DNA from: Diorhabda sublineata
Taxonomy: Eukaryota > Arthropoda > Insecta > Coleoptera > Chrysomelidae
NCBI RefSeq assembly: GCF_026230105.1
Contig: NC_079483.1
Coordinates: 17,911,312 to 17,975,311, forward strand
Reading direction: 5' to 3'
Length of the DNA stretch: 64,000 nt
Every line of letters starts with the position of its first letter. The first letter of the stretch is position 1. Both the position numbers and the translations under genes were made by a program. The notes under the pieces were generated by a model that was not told where the DNA came from, did no database searches, and worked only from the letters and a program-made list of their open reading frames with translations. Positions 23,430 to 33,334 of the stretch are shown one piece after another.

Positions 23430-23595
23430 AAAGTATTGTAGGCATTAGTTTCCAGCTTGTCATTCTTCAGATGTTGATGTCCATGAATCCCTTCATCTTT
23501 TTGGAGGTCTTCCTAAAGGCTTACGGTGCGATCTTTGCTAGTCTTTCTCTGGTCACCATGTCCACGTATCTCCGATAAACCTTTACCTTCTGGGG
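23430..23595 (-). pseudogene. Non-LTR ORF2 extreme C-terminus
   Basis: On the minus strand the frame reads YVDMVTRERLAKI, then, after a frameshift, GRPPKR followed by RDSWTSTSEE before running into acidic GAA repeats. ERLAKI followed by GRPPKRW-DSW-S-SEE is the standard last block of a common insect non-LTR group. The tryptophan of KRW is now a stop. The adjacent GAA tract is the expected type of 3' tail. Confidence 0.7.
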
Positions 23596-23599
23596 TACG

Positions 23600-23820
23600 T
23601 ATGGTGGAACACAATTTGAGCGAATCTTCAAACTACAAAAGAGAGCTTTTAGATGGTTACTCGGACTAAACAGCAGGACTCACTGCAGGGATTAAATTCG
23701 TAAGCACGCTTCTCCAATTTACCTTTACCCACGCTTTACTTACCTACTTCACGTTCAGAATTAGTTCTAGGGCTCAATATTTTACAATGAAAAAAATGCA
23801 CAATCACTTGCCAATTATGT
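23600..23820 (+). pseudogene. Non-LTR ORF2 C-terminus (copy 2)
   Basis: The frame GGTQFERIFKLQKRAFRWLL then GLNSRTHCRD runs 23,602-23,690 to a stop. It belongs to the same family as 18,789-19,130, with closely matching nucleotides from aaactacaaaagagagct to tgcacaatcacttgccaatt. About 100 bp present in copy 1 (the FFKRLKIVTLSSLFILE segment) are deleted here. It starts almost exactly where the preceding minus-strand fragment ends, so one inserted next to or into the other. Confidence 0.85.
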
Positions 23821-24820
23821 TTTTCGTCTGTATATTGAAATTTTACTTTATTGGTTTTTTTAATTATTTTTATGTTTATTTTTTAGTTTTTACAAGCTTC
23901 TGTCTACAAATTGTAATACTTTTTTAACAATAAAGCATTTATTTCTATCTCTCAATTGACAAATATACTTATTTCACCACGTCGGGTAGTTGAAAGAAAT
24001 GATTTGGTTGAAAAAAAAATGGAAAGTGATAATACAGTAATTCTGCTTTTATACATTTACAAACATTGTTTGGAGGTCAAAATGTGTAATCTAAAGTCAC
24101 TTTGGTCAATAAAACTAGACTGTACAATACTTATAAACATCAAAATCGTTTTCTTTAACCGATTCCTATGAAAATCCTATAACCTTAATGCTATTTCACC
24201 CTGGAGGAAATCAACTCCCAACCACCTAAAATCAATTGGCCGTTTGCTGAAAATTATTTCATCTACTCATCAAATATTCAAAGCACGATTTTCGTCGCGT
24301 ATCTGACAAAACTTCAGTGTTCGTGTCCGACTACTACGTCGAGGAAATAGATACCAACCTTATGCAGGGATGGACCTAAGGACAAACGGTCCTTCGAAAT
24401 AATACAGGAAAGTTATAAGTTAATTTGATACTTGATTTTCGGATTGGTAGCACGAATATCACTCATAGTTATTTAATTACACAAAATGAACACACAAAAA
24501 GCAAAATTTTAAATCTTTTCTAATATTTGAATGACCTTAACTTACTAACAATAACAAAGAAAAATGTTGATAGATGACATTTGAAACATGATGGAAAGTA
24601 AAAAAACGAATAAAATCCTTCGGAGATCCTGTTAAGAATGAATGGTGATGAAATTTTTCTATAGACAAGAACCTAGTAACAACAGAAGGTTAAATCAGCT
24701 GGATACAACAATGAAACACGTTACAAAAATAACTACCAAGAAAATTAACTCGATCACAACACTAGAAGACTATTAGCCAGAGGAAATTAGGTCGCGAGAT
24801 GTCTTCTGAACGTAGTATGA
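23820..24820. other. AT-rich unassigned DNA
   Basis: A 71-codon plus-strand frame at 23,956-24,171 has no recognisable motif. Nothing else was seen. Confidence 0.35.
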
Positions 24821-24829
24821 TACATAAGA

Positions 24830-25210
24830 CAAGAAAAGTAAGAGTTTACAATCAGACCTATACATCAGAAACAAGGCCAGGAGCATCAAAAACGAAAAAA
24901 CTTTTGAATACCACAGAAATGAGAATTATCAGGCGGATCTAAGCGAAAACATGGGTGTCACAGCGCAAGAAACAACATATAAGTCGAGTGATTGAAGATA
25001 ACCCAGTATAAATGGTGATTGATGAAGTTTGATTTGGAACACGGAGTACATGTCGACCTCGAAAAGGTCTTGCTAAATGACTTGAGGCAGGCACCATCTA
25101 CTGATGGGTTTCCATAGATCACTCTAAGAGGTCTTCTGACCAGCGCCTTTTTAATCTTCTATGTTCCATTGGATCAGTGTAAAGTTTGGATATTAGTGGA
25201 TTTTGGTGGT
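24830..25210 (+). pseudogene. Non-LTR ORF2 C-terminal fragment with 3' tail
   Basis: The frame RVYNQTYTSETRPGASKTKK with LLNTTEMRIIRRI covers about 24,840-24,940. It matches the region KTCVRP-TYAIETRADT and LETTEMRTLR in a widespread insect non-LTR group. CRPRKGLAK and LEAGT at about 25,055-25,095 correspond to the terminal GRPRKRW block. Stops are frequent. The untranslated tail runs to a (TAACC)4 tract at 25,226-25,245. Related fragments are at 1-195 and 56,225-56,885. Confidence 0.8.
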
Positions 25211-25225
25211 TTTCGTTGCGGTTTT

Positions 25226-25245
25226 TAACCTAACCTAACCTAACC
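25226..25245. repeat. Interstitial (TAACC)4, equal to insect telomere repeat
   Basis: Exactly four TAACC units, the reverse complement of the common insect telomeric repeat TTAGG, follow the non-LTR tail. It may be a 3' tail of the element or a captured telomeric sequence. Confidence 0.9.
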
Positions 25246-25409
25246 ATGGAGCGAAGTATTTTAGATTGAAAAGTTTGCAGTATCTTGGTGTTCGATGGTT
25301 TACTGCAATATAAACAAGTCATAGAAACTCCATTGATGTTAACCGGTGGTTGTGGTGCTGGTTCCTAGCGTTACATTCTCCATGACTAGCCATTTATGAA
25401 GAGATTTTA

Positions 25410-26280
25410 TTTCGATAGAAATTAAGGATCATCCCCTGGTCCAATAGTTGCAGTTTAGAAGTGATATTCGGTGGAAACTAATAGTTTTGTTTTGGATAAT
25501 ATTGAAAAATTGTTGTGGATAGTACAATTGTTTAAAAAGAGTGAAATTTTTCATTTTTTTAGTTTCATCTTTACGTTAACTATTGAAAACCAATCCTAAA
25601 ATAGTTCTGTAATAATTATCTAAACTTTTTTTAAGCGTGATAAGCATTAGGGAAGGATTTGAAATACATATCGGGGTTGTATTTAATTTAATTGAGAAAA
25701 TTCTTCTTTTTTGGAATTTGTGAGCAATATTTTTGATACTTGAATGGACGGGAAGTCTTTTGCGTTTTATTTTAACAAAGTTTCTTCTACGCTATCTCAG
25801 CTAAATGACTAGGCTTTCTTCCAAAGGGGAAAATTCATCTTTAGTAGCTTTTTTCCTCACTTCAATAGTTTCAGTAGCATAAATCTTCTCCTAATACTTT
25901 ATTCTTGTTAAAACAGTACTAAGAATAATCTTGAATCCTGTTGGAACAACAATTTTTCAATAAAATCAAATATCAATCGAAATAATAATCGAAACATGAG
26001 TTTTATCAAAATTTACGTCGTGTATCTATACGAAGCCTTTGAGTTCAAATTACCGAGTTGTTTCGATACGTGAAGGTGTTTTTTATTGGGAAATATCATG
26101 TAAAGAGTTTAAAGAACTTATGACATCTTCAATTAGAGAGATATGGATCGATAAAAATCGACTTTATATACAGACGATTCTATTTAACTCGAAACTCGAG
26201 GGACTTGAATTATCGAGTGTTAAAAATATCGAATTGTGCGAGATTTTTGAGGCGAAAGAAAAAAAAACGAATTATTGAGT
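25410..26280 (-). pseudogene. Tigger/pogo-like transposase relic, copy A
   Basis: Minus-strand translation at 25,430-25,535 gives FLNNCTIH and PPNITSKLQLLDQGMILNFY, the second and third catalytic blocks of pogo/Tigger DDE transposases (normally LDNC-AH and PPNTTS-LQPMDQG). The first aspartate of LDN has changed to asparagine, while the DQG aspartate is intact. The stretch 25,790-25,990 aligns at nucleotide level with 27,160-27,290 of copy B, so the middle of the gene has been deleted. Beyond 26,000, repeated words such as aattaccgagt and aattatcgagtg look like subterminal motifs. The 79-codon plus-strand ORF at 26,039-26,278 lies in that end and is probably not a gene. Confidence 0.75.
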
Positions 26281-26399
26281 GTTGATAATCAAATACCTAT
26301 TACTTATAAACTGCTATTCTTAACTATGACAAAAGTTGAGAGGTAGAAACGTTTACATATTCATATCGTGCTTGGAATGTGCTTTCGTTTTGTAAGGTG

Positions 26400-27650
26400 A
26401 CTTAAACTGACATTTCTACCAAAGGTTCTGATGTATCTTTCTCATCTTCATCGTTGATTTTTTCATTTGTATCTTATTTGTATCAGTAACATCTTCGTCA
26501 ACTCGAACAAAGTCAGAAAAACTCACAACGCTGATGTCGACTAGAAGTTTTATTGCTGATTCTTCATCATCCGTGATTATTGAAAGATTTTCGTTTATAA
26601 AACCAATAATTTCTCTACGAAATTAAGTATTATAATTATGGATGATCCATTGCAATTTGGAAGTTGTATTCGGCGAAAAGAAGTATAGTTCTACGTAAGA
26701 AAATGTAGGAGGACTGTTGTAGACAGTGCAATTATCTAAAAAGAATAAAATTATTCGTTTTTAACGTTTCGTGTCTCCATTAACTGTTAAAAGCCAATTG
26801 TTAAAAAAATTCAGTCGTCATCCAAGAACGATAATCAGAAGAAAATGATTTTACTCCTTTGAAACATCGCGGTTTCATTGCTTTTCCTTTCACTAATGGT
26901 TTTCTTGATGCGTCCTTATTCACTGCAAGTAAAACTGTCAAACTCTCTTCACTATGTTTTTCCCCGTGACGTTTTTCATCTTTAAAAGTAAGCGTCTTCT
27001 CCGGTAAACATTGTAAAATGTCTTGAGCATCATAGTTTTCAATTAAAGTCTTCACTTGTCGCAAACTTGCAAACTTTTTGCAGCCTAACATACACGCGAA
27101 CTCTTTTTCTTTTAAAAGGTTTCCTCTAATAGACACTTTTGTCCTCTAGACTGTCTTAACCAAATGATCAGGCTTTTTTCCGGACGAAGAAATTCACCTT
27201 CAGTAGTTCTTTTCCGTACTAGAACAATTCGAGTAGCGTAAATTTTTCCCTCGTCCTTTATTATCGTTGAGAGAGCACTCCTTCTACTTTTTCGATTAAC
27301 TTCTTCTTTTTAGCAAACGTGTGGAAGTGTATGTGAAACCAATCACGACAAAAACACGTCTCGTCCGTGATGATACAAGTTTGTTTAAGTTGGACTTATT
27401 TATAAGAGAATAAAGTGACTTATTCTTTACGAATTGTCTAGCGTCTCAACGCCGATAAGTTCGAATTACCAAGTGTGTATTTGTTTGAAAATTTTCATTC
27501 GTGGTGTCCGAGTTAAAACAGATTCTATTCATCCGGAAAATTTTCTACAATGTTGGAAACTGTCATTTCAGCGAGTCAAATAGGACCGGAATTGTTAATT
27601 GAATAGGGGGACTTGGATTATATTAATAGTACAGTGAAAATGTGAAATGA
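26400..27650 (-). pseudogene. Tigger/pogo-like transposase relic, copy B
   Basis: Read 5' to 3' on the minus strand: IWLRQSRGQK (about 27,170-27,140), SIRGNLLKEKEFACMLGCKK, then ENYDAQDILQCLPEKTLTF (about 27,040-26,985), VNKDASRKPLVKGK and MKPRCFKGVKSF with RSWMTTEFF (to 26,801), FFLDNCTVYNSPP (about 26,740), SPNTTSKLQW, and an acidic C-terminus near 26,590-26,420. The order and spacing fit pogo/Tigger transposase. The first catalytic block (NADETGLF) is cleanly missing between DAQDI and LQCLP, and DQG is replaced by WIIH, while LDN survives. Subterminal sequence extends to about 27,650. Copy A lies in the same orientation 0.4 kb away. Confidence 0.88.
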
Positions 27651-27689
27651 CTTACCGAACCGATGTTTATAAAAATTTAGAATCAATCC

Positions 27690-28560
27690 TGTATTTATTG
27701 AGTAGATATGAACTTGATGAATTCATTAAACCAGTTCGTCTATGACCTAAGAAATAAATCTGGCAATATTGACTTATTGTGAAATAATAAGAAACTTTTA
27801 ACTAATAATAGTTATTTCCAATATTTCAACCCCAAAAGGGGTAGCTTACCTGCACAAAAGCAGATCATAGCAGTTATGGTGTGCTTTCGTGGGCAGTCTG
27901 AATACTCTGATGTACTTTACAACATTAAAGGAAGGTGGCTTAGTGCAAAAAAGGTTTTTGGAAGAGTTTGGGATCTAAAAGACTTTTATGGAAAAAAAGA
28001 ACTTAATTAGTGTGAACATTTGAAAGATATTACCTAGCATTTGGACTTTTTTTACAGATCTTCTCGGCCACATCAATAGATTGAATCTTATACTTCATGA
28101 TAGAAATCAATTAACATCTAATACTTGGGATCACATCGAATATTTAGAAATTCAATAGTTTTTTCAAGACTGAAAACTATTTTAGTTATGGAAGACAAAA
28201 TAACGAGCTATGAGAAAAACATGAAATGTCTTCATGAAGAAGTTGAACGTATAATCAAAGACTTCAAAGTTATCGAACTGGACCTGGACCTTTTCAGGAT
28301 GCTGTCTAATGTGAATTGTGAATCAGTTAAACCAGAATTGCCACTTGAGCTGATTTAGTAGCAAATTAACTCTGAATTTATGCAATTAGTTCTCAAAGTT
28401 CCTAAAATTGAATTCTACAAGGCCTCAATATCAAAATCGAGTTTCCGAAAACTGAGATCCCCGAAAAAGGTATTTTTTGTCTGACGACGATTTGGCTCCA
28501 CTTCTGCGAATAAGCTCATCCGAATTTCTACCAGATTACGAACAACTTTTATATAAATAA
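27690..28560 (+). pseudogene. hAT-superfamily transposase relic
   Basis: The plus strand from 27,708 reads MNLMNSLNQFVYDLRNKSGN and, after one stop, a 60-codon open stretch ending YSDVLYNIKGRWLSAKKVF then GRVWDLKDFYGKKELN (to about 28,008). In hAT transposases related to the GTF2IRD2/ZBED group the same place reads EYGDVLYHTEVRWLSRGKVLKR. Downstream TDLLGHINRLNLILHDRNQ (about 28,060-28,110) and QINSEFMQLVLKVPKIEFY (about 28,365-28,420) continue the family pattern. Multiple stops and frameshifts are present. The N-terminal zinc finger and the hAT C-terminal dimerisation part were not seen. The 77-codon ORF at 28,125-28,358 lies within it in a shifted frame. Confidence 0.78.
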
Positions 28561-29640
28561 TCAATTTTCGTAACTTATTTCATCAACTTTCTACCATTGT
28601 AGCATATATAAGTTGTGTGTGATGTAAAAATCTAAAATAAAGTTCATATTTTTTTCCTGCCCACGTATTTTTTTTTGTTTTATCTGCCATTATCCCTCTT
28701 AGCCCTCCATAAATCTTATTTATTGTGCTTTCTCTTCCTTACTGTTCAAATTCAAAATTTGATTAGACTAATAGATTATAATACCTTCATTCACTGTACT
28801 ATTGATGTTTGACAAAAGGCAAAAAGATAGAGAGGGAGGAAAGGACATTAATAAAATGGTATCCATACATTTGAGTTTAATTTGGAAGGTTCGCAATTGA
28901 ATATTACAAGATGGTACTTTAATATGTAGATTTGGAAAAAGTGAGGTTATTAAAGCAATTTCTCATTTGACGAGAAATTTTTAAAAGAGAGTTTTTTCTA
29001 CAAGAAGTGTTTCTAAAAACATATTGTACCCCTACATTAATATTTGATTATATTCTGCAGAGAGGTTTTCGATTGAATATTAGGGTGATTTTTCACAAAC
29101 AAATCGAATAAATTGTAGTATATTTTGGATAGGTTAGGTCAGGTTGGACATAAAAAGATTTTGCCAAACTTGTATAATTTGCTTATTTAATTTTTTCACA
29201 TAAATTTTGAGGTTATGTAAAAAAAGTGTGAATACAAAAGTTGTAGATATTTTCATTACCTAAAACTTTGCCGCTTCACTTTTTCCATAGGACTTATAGT
29301 TTTGCCGAGAATCGAGATAAACTGTTTTTTACCCGTAAAAACTCACCCCATGTCCTTTCCCGACATTGATCGCCAGTAAATTAATTTTTCTTCCATTTTT
29401 GCTTTATTCTCCACCTTATCCAATGGATTTCATCCTACTATTATCTCTATTTTGACTTTTTCTCATTTTCAAAGTCTTCTACCCTGGTCTAATAGGCAAT
29501 AAAAAATTATCAATTTTTTCTTCGTGGGTAAAATTAAATGATTCGTGATTCTTGTAGAAGAATAAATGAGGAAAGTGAAAAAAAATTGAGTCACTTCATA
29601 ATTTTGGGAGAAATAAATTTATTTTTTTGAAAAATCTCAA
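28560..29640. other. AT-rich DNA, nothing recognised
   Basis: No open frame of note, no repeat array. Words such as ggttaggtcaggttgg near 29,131 are common in insect intergenic DNA. Confidence 0.4.
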
Positions 29641-30215
29641 GTATTTATGAAACACCAGTTTCATTATCAGCACTGAGAAGACATGTTTTCTTAGAACGTT
29701 TCATATTTCTCCCATTTTCGGAGTCCGGTCTGTTTATAATTGAAGACAAAGAATAATCTGCAAGCATTGCTGGTTCCCATTTACCTAAGTGGCTTTCAAT
29801 TTTGGCTATTCACTTGAAGCACCCAAATAGTTTTCAGTAACTTTGACAAACACCATCCAAACTTCTCTTTGTTTTCATTTAAGGTGGTAATGAATGCCGG
29901 ATCGTCCATTGAGTTTTGGACAAAACCAACAGTATTTTTCGTGTATCCAATTGATTGGTCCTGAAGCTGAAGCAACAACTTTCAAATCTGCACTGCACTG
30001 CATTGGTGTCTTCATTCCTCTGACCTATATTCATAACATCAAGCCCTCAATGTCATTGCAGTACACAAAGTCGTCCTCTCTCAACATATGAACTGTGACG
30101 TTTATGATACAGGCTAACTTTAACTGTTTCAGTATTGAACTTAAAACTTCAGCTTCTTCTTCGGACAAATCCAAATCTCTTATGACACCGATAAGGTGCG
30201 TCTCCATTGAACAAA
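29640..30215 (-). pseudogene. Relic of an unclassified insect repetitive ORF
   Basis: Minus-strand translation gives LIGVIRDLDLSEEEAEVLSS then LKQLKLACIINVTVHMLRED and DFVYCNDIEGLMLMI (about 30,200-30,030). Further frames give KVTENYLGASSE (about 29,840) and SHLGKWEPAMLADYSL (about 29,810-29,760). The same run of blocks (short helical repeat, FVYCNDI-GL, later W-AFV-VV-NYLG, and GKW-AMLADY) is remembered from large uncharacterised, repetitive proteins predicted in many arthropod genomes, which are probably element-encoded. Stops and shifts break the frame. The class of element is unknown to me. Confidence 0.5.
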
Positions 30216-30394
30216 CAATGGGGAAACAAGTTTGTCAAACACCTTGATTAAAGTGCAGTTTTAACAAACATTTCTTATTTCAACGAACAATTGTTTGACA
30301 AACATTTTCACTAAACAATTGCGATTCGGCATGAAACATTAGTTACTTAGGTTTTGTCAAAAACCTCGTTCGTTCTAGTCGATGGTGGCAGAGA

Positions 30395-30755
30395 CAATTG
30401 TTTTTACGGCGTTATGAATATAGTGGTCATGATTTCGGACATTTGACAGCCGGGTGTTTGTTTACAAATTTTACGAGAATGTCCAATGGGGATTTTGAAT
30501 TGTTAATATCGATGATAGGACCAGTGATAAGTAAACAAAATACTAATTTTCGCCAAGCAATCAGCGTTCAATATCTTCTGGCTATAACACTCAGGTTTTT
30601 GGTTTGCGTTGATGTATTTATTTAAGGAATCCAAACAAAACATTCCAAAAATTGTTCCGGAGGTTTGCCCCGCAGTTGTAAACTGTTTGAAAGAGTACGT
30701 AAAGACACCTTCAGCACCCAAATTTCAATTGGACAATTGGACAAAAAATTAAAAT
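30395..30755 (+). pseudogene. PIF/Harbinger transposase, N-terminal part
   Basis: The open frame 30,398-30,625 contains RMSNGDFELLISMIGPVISK then QNTNFRQAISVQYLLAITLR. It matches the conserved start of HARBI1-like nucleases (RMSPEDFE-LL-LIGP-ISKQDT-FR-AI---LAITLRFLA). A frameshift near 30,620 is followed by ESKQNIPKIVPEVCPAVVNC and LKEYVKTPSAP, the next block of the family. The frame stops at about 30,750 and the catalytic domain is absent. Convergent to the MADF frame at 30,759-30,983. Confidence 0.88.
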
Positions 30756-30758
30756 AAG

Positions 30759-30983
30759 TTAATCCACACCAAGGCTTATTTTTTTCTGTGGTCCGGACTT
30801 ATAATTTGTTGCTAGTAACTTTTTCTCTCGTCTATATAGAACTAGAAGAGTTTCAATCTTTCTTTTAATCTCGTCGACATTATTTACACTTAAATCTTTT
30901 AGGTTAGGTTCGTAAACGTTAATCAACCTCATCAAATTCTCCTGGCTCCAAAACTCTTTATTCATTTTGCGGAAAAACCACAC
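30759..30983 (-). pseudogene. MADF/Myb-like protein of the Harbinger element
   Basis: The 74-codon minus-strand frame contains FWSQENLMRLINVYEPNL and VDEIKRKIETLLVLYRREKK. The family pattern is a tryptophan and acidic start, then a long helix of the form VKKKIKNLR--Y-RE-KK. Harbinger elements encode such a DNA-binding partner that works with the transposase. The match is to the first and third helices. The frame may be close to full for the domain but lacks the rest of the protein. Confidence is limited by its shortness. Confidence 0.65.
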
Positions 30984-31181
30984 ACATACTTTTCCACTGA
31001 ATATTGTTCGATCTAGGACTGGAACATTCTAGACAAACAAAAATGGCGGCCTTTTTCCTTCCATATATGAAATGTTTGGTGTGGATAGCGTCCACACCGA
31101 AAACACCGGTGAACATTGTTTGTCAAACAAAAAAGTTTGTCGAAATTTTCGACAAATGTTTGGCAAACAATGTTTGTCCAC

Positions 31182-31704
31182 TAGGGACGCGGCTTTAAGC
31201 TCCAATTGTTTGTTCAAATGCGGCGCTTGAGCTGCAGATCCTGTTCTGATTTCCTCGGAATGATATTGGCCAAGCGAAAATAACAGTCCTTATGTGATTG
31301 ATGGATTCGCGCCATAAATCTGGTTTACTTGAAAGCAGTGTTGAATATTGCCCATTGAACCAACCAACTTTTAAACGTGACTTGATGGTAACTTACGGAA
31401 TTTAACGGTAAGGTTAAAATTTGGTAAAAAAATTGAAATGATGTTTGACGTGAATAACAAAAACTGATATTTTTCAGTTTACTTTTATGGCTCTACCAAT
31501 ATAGATGCACAACAGATTTAGTTCAATAACTTTAGAGTATTGCTAAATGTAGTCCAAAGGCAACATCAAAAATTACCATCAAGGCGTCATACTATTCTCA
31601 AGGTTAAAAATTTCCTTTTTATAGCTTGATAAGAATGTCAATTATAATATTGTTACATGCCAACAACTAGAAAGAATCTTCCTTTTTATTTGATATCCAC
31701 TAAC
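31182..31704. other. Probable intron sequence downstream of the host exon
   Basis: No element or coding signature was recognised between the Harbinger right end and the exon. The donor of the minus-strand exon opens into this stretch. Confidence 0.35.
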
Positions 31705-31939
31705 CTTATCTCGAAGCATATCTCTTGTTCTCGTAGCCTGCGTTCTACTCCTGTGCAACTCCAATTGGAGTTCCAGACATCTCTCCTGCCAATTGACACT
31801 TCCATTGTTACTGCTACAACTTCCGTGACCACTCGCGTCTACGACTTCGAATGCCGCCAAAGATGGCGGTAACACCGAACTCGCGTCGCGTAATCTACGA
31901 GGTAAGAGTCTGGGTGACGAGGGGGTCGAATGCGATAAC
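31705..31939 (-). CDS. Internal exon of an unidentified host gene
   Basis: On the minus strand a pyrimidine-rich acceptor (ttgttttattctag) precedes a 235-nt open block that ends at AAG followed by the donor gttagt. The block encodes about 78 residues. The first half is Ser/Pro/Arg-rich and low in structure (SHSTPSSPRLLPRRLRDASS). The second half is a charged heptad-like helix (WQERCLELQLELHRSRTQAT then RTRDMLRDK), likely the start of a coiled coil. It is GC-rich compared with its surroundings, has no repeat copies in the window, and all 78 codons are open between consensus splice sites. The upstream intron splits a codon (phase 2) and the downstream one is phase 0. The gene was not recognised; no neighbouring exon could be proved. 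Confidence 0.72.
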
Positions 31940-33034
31940 CTAGAATAAAACAATTAGGCTAATAAAGAGATAATTAAACGAAAGATAAAACGAAACGTAT
32001 CAATCAAAACGATAAAGAAGGATTTTCAAACAAAGTTCATTTATCTTTATAACTCGATTATGCTGACTAGACCATACGTATTTTATTGCAAATGGAGAGG
32101 AAAAAGTCAAGAGAAGCTCACCCTAATAATATATTGATATTGGTATTGCGGCGGGGCTATCAAAGGGGGAAAGTAAAAAAAGAAATCGGTTTTTATATCG
32201 TTTTTGTTTAGCGAGATTATAAATGAAAAATATGCAATTAACAATTTTTTAGAGCGGATTAAGTTACTGAAACTAATTATTAGAAACTGATAGTTTCTAA
32301 CTAAAGGCCGGGATCCTTCTCATCCGACTACGATCATTTGAGTAGCTTAGTTCACACTATGGTACGAAAACTGGCGCTGGAGGGGAAGATTAACCGTAGC
32401 GTCCTCTCTTGGTTCGTTAGCCCAACTAATACGTTTATCTATTTGTCGATAGGTAACACTAGGAGCTATGACATTTGACATAATACAGTGCATGCGTAGT
32501 TGATCTGGGGCGGATACCAATCAATAGCAACTCAGTTAGAAAGAAGCTTTTTCGTTTTAATTACATACAGAATTATTTTGATTGCTGAAATGGGTGTATA
32601 AAAGTAACAACTATGAATTTCTTTTTTGTGATAACCATGATAAGTTTGAAAAGATAACTGACTTGTTAAATATTATAATAAATAAAGTTTTATTCAATTA
32701 TCTTTGCACTGTCGTCTCAATGGACATCTGAATCAAGACTTAGCGAATAATGAGCAGCATGAAGGACGCAACCTCTATCGACATTCTCTCGAAGTGTGAA
32801 CTCCCGAGCACTACATCTAGGGGCGATAATATCTGGTTGCTAGAGCCATCCAATATTCTGAACTTTCCAAGAAAAGGAAATTTAACAGATTAGCTGTAAG
32901 CACTGAGGATCCCTAGTATAATGAAAGTATATTAAGATCTACTTTCGTATAGTAACTTTTCTAAGTAATTCAATGGAGTTGTATCCACCAAAACGATCGT
33001 GATCGAAGAATAAGATAACAGGAAAAGACACAGG
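31940..33034. other. Probable intronic or intergenic DNA
   Basis: 32,300-32,540 is GC-richer, with no open frame of note. The rest is AT-rich. No exon with good splice sites was found here on the minus strand. Confidence 0.35.
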
Positions 33035-33334
33035 TTAGGTAAGAATGGAAACTGCTATGGAAAAGGGGGCTCACGTAATGACTTAATTCCAACATTCCTG
33101 AGACCTGAAAAGATAGAAAGGCTTCAGGATTAAGTAAGTAAAGGGAAAATATTTATGGTTCTGTTTGATACTCTTAGTGATCTGAGCGAGAATCCTGAAA
33201 TGAAGTACCTGTTAACAAATGATGCTGAAGGATTCGTGACTGATGTAATCGATATAATTGAAAAACTAGATAAATTAAATAAGTACTATGGTTCTAATCT
33301 AAAAACTCTCGATCTGCGTCGATTATCCCATTAA
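33035..33334 (+). pseudogene. Coding-like relic of unknown family
   Basis: One plus-strand frame with a single internal stop reads KNGNCYGKGGSRNDLIPTFL then RPEKIERLQD, and after the stop SKGKIFMVLFDTLSDLSENP, EMKYLLTNDAEGFVTDVIDI and IEKLDKLNKYYGSNLKTLDL, ending at a stop at 33,334. The second part (59 codons from an ATG at 33,155) has the residue balance and amphipathic pattern of a real helical protein. I do not recognise the family. It may be an element ORF or a retained host fragment. The single stop argues for a relic. Confidence 0.4.

Larger units (their letters stand above)
30219..31182. mobile_element. Compact PIF/Harbinger-like element
   Basis: The left end tggggaaacaagtttgtcaa and the reverse complement of the right end, gtggacaaacattgtttgcc, are imperfect inverted repeats about 960 bp apart. 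Inside are the N-terminal third of a Harbinger transposase (plus strand) and a MADF/Myb-like second ORF (minus strand), the two-gene content of PIF/Harbinger elements. The interior of the transposase gene, with the catalytic DDE residues, has been deleted. It lies beside the host exon at 31,705-31,939, probably within an intron. Confidence 0.75.

Noticed and set aside
26039..26278. 79-codon plus-strand ORF with protein-like look
   Set aside because: It lies in the subterminal region of Tigger copy A and consists of repeated end words; no independent support.
30219..31182. Three-base target-site duplication of the Harbinger element
   Set aside because: The exact ends are uncertain, so no flanking duplication could be established.
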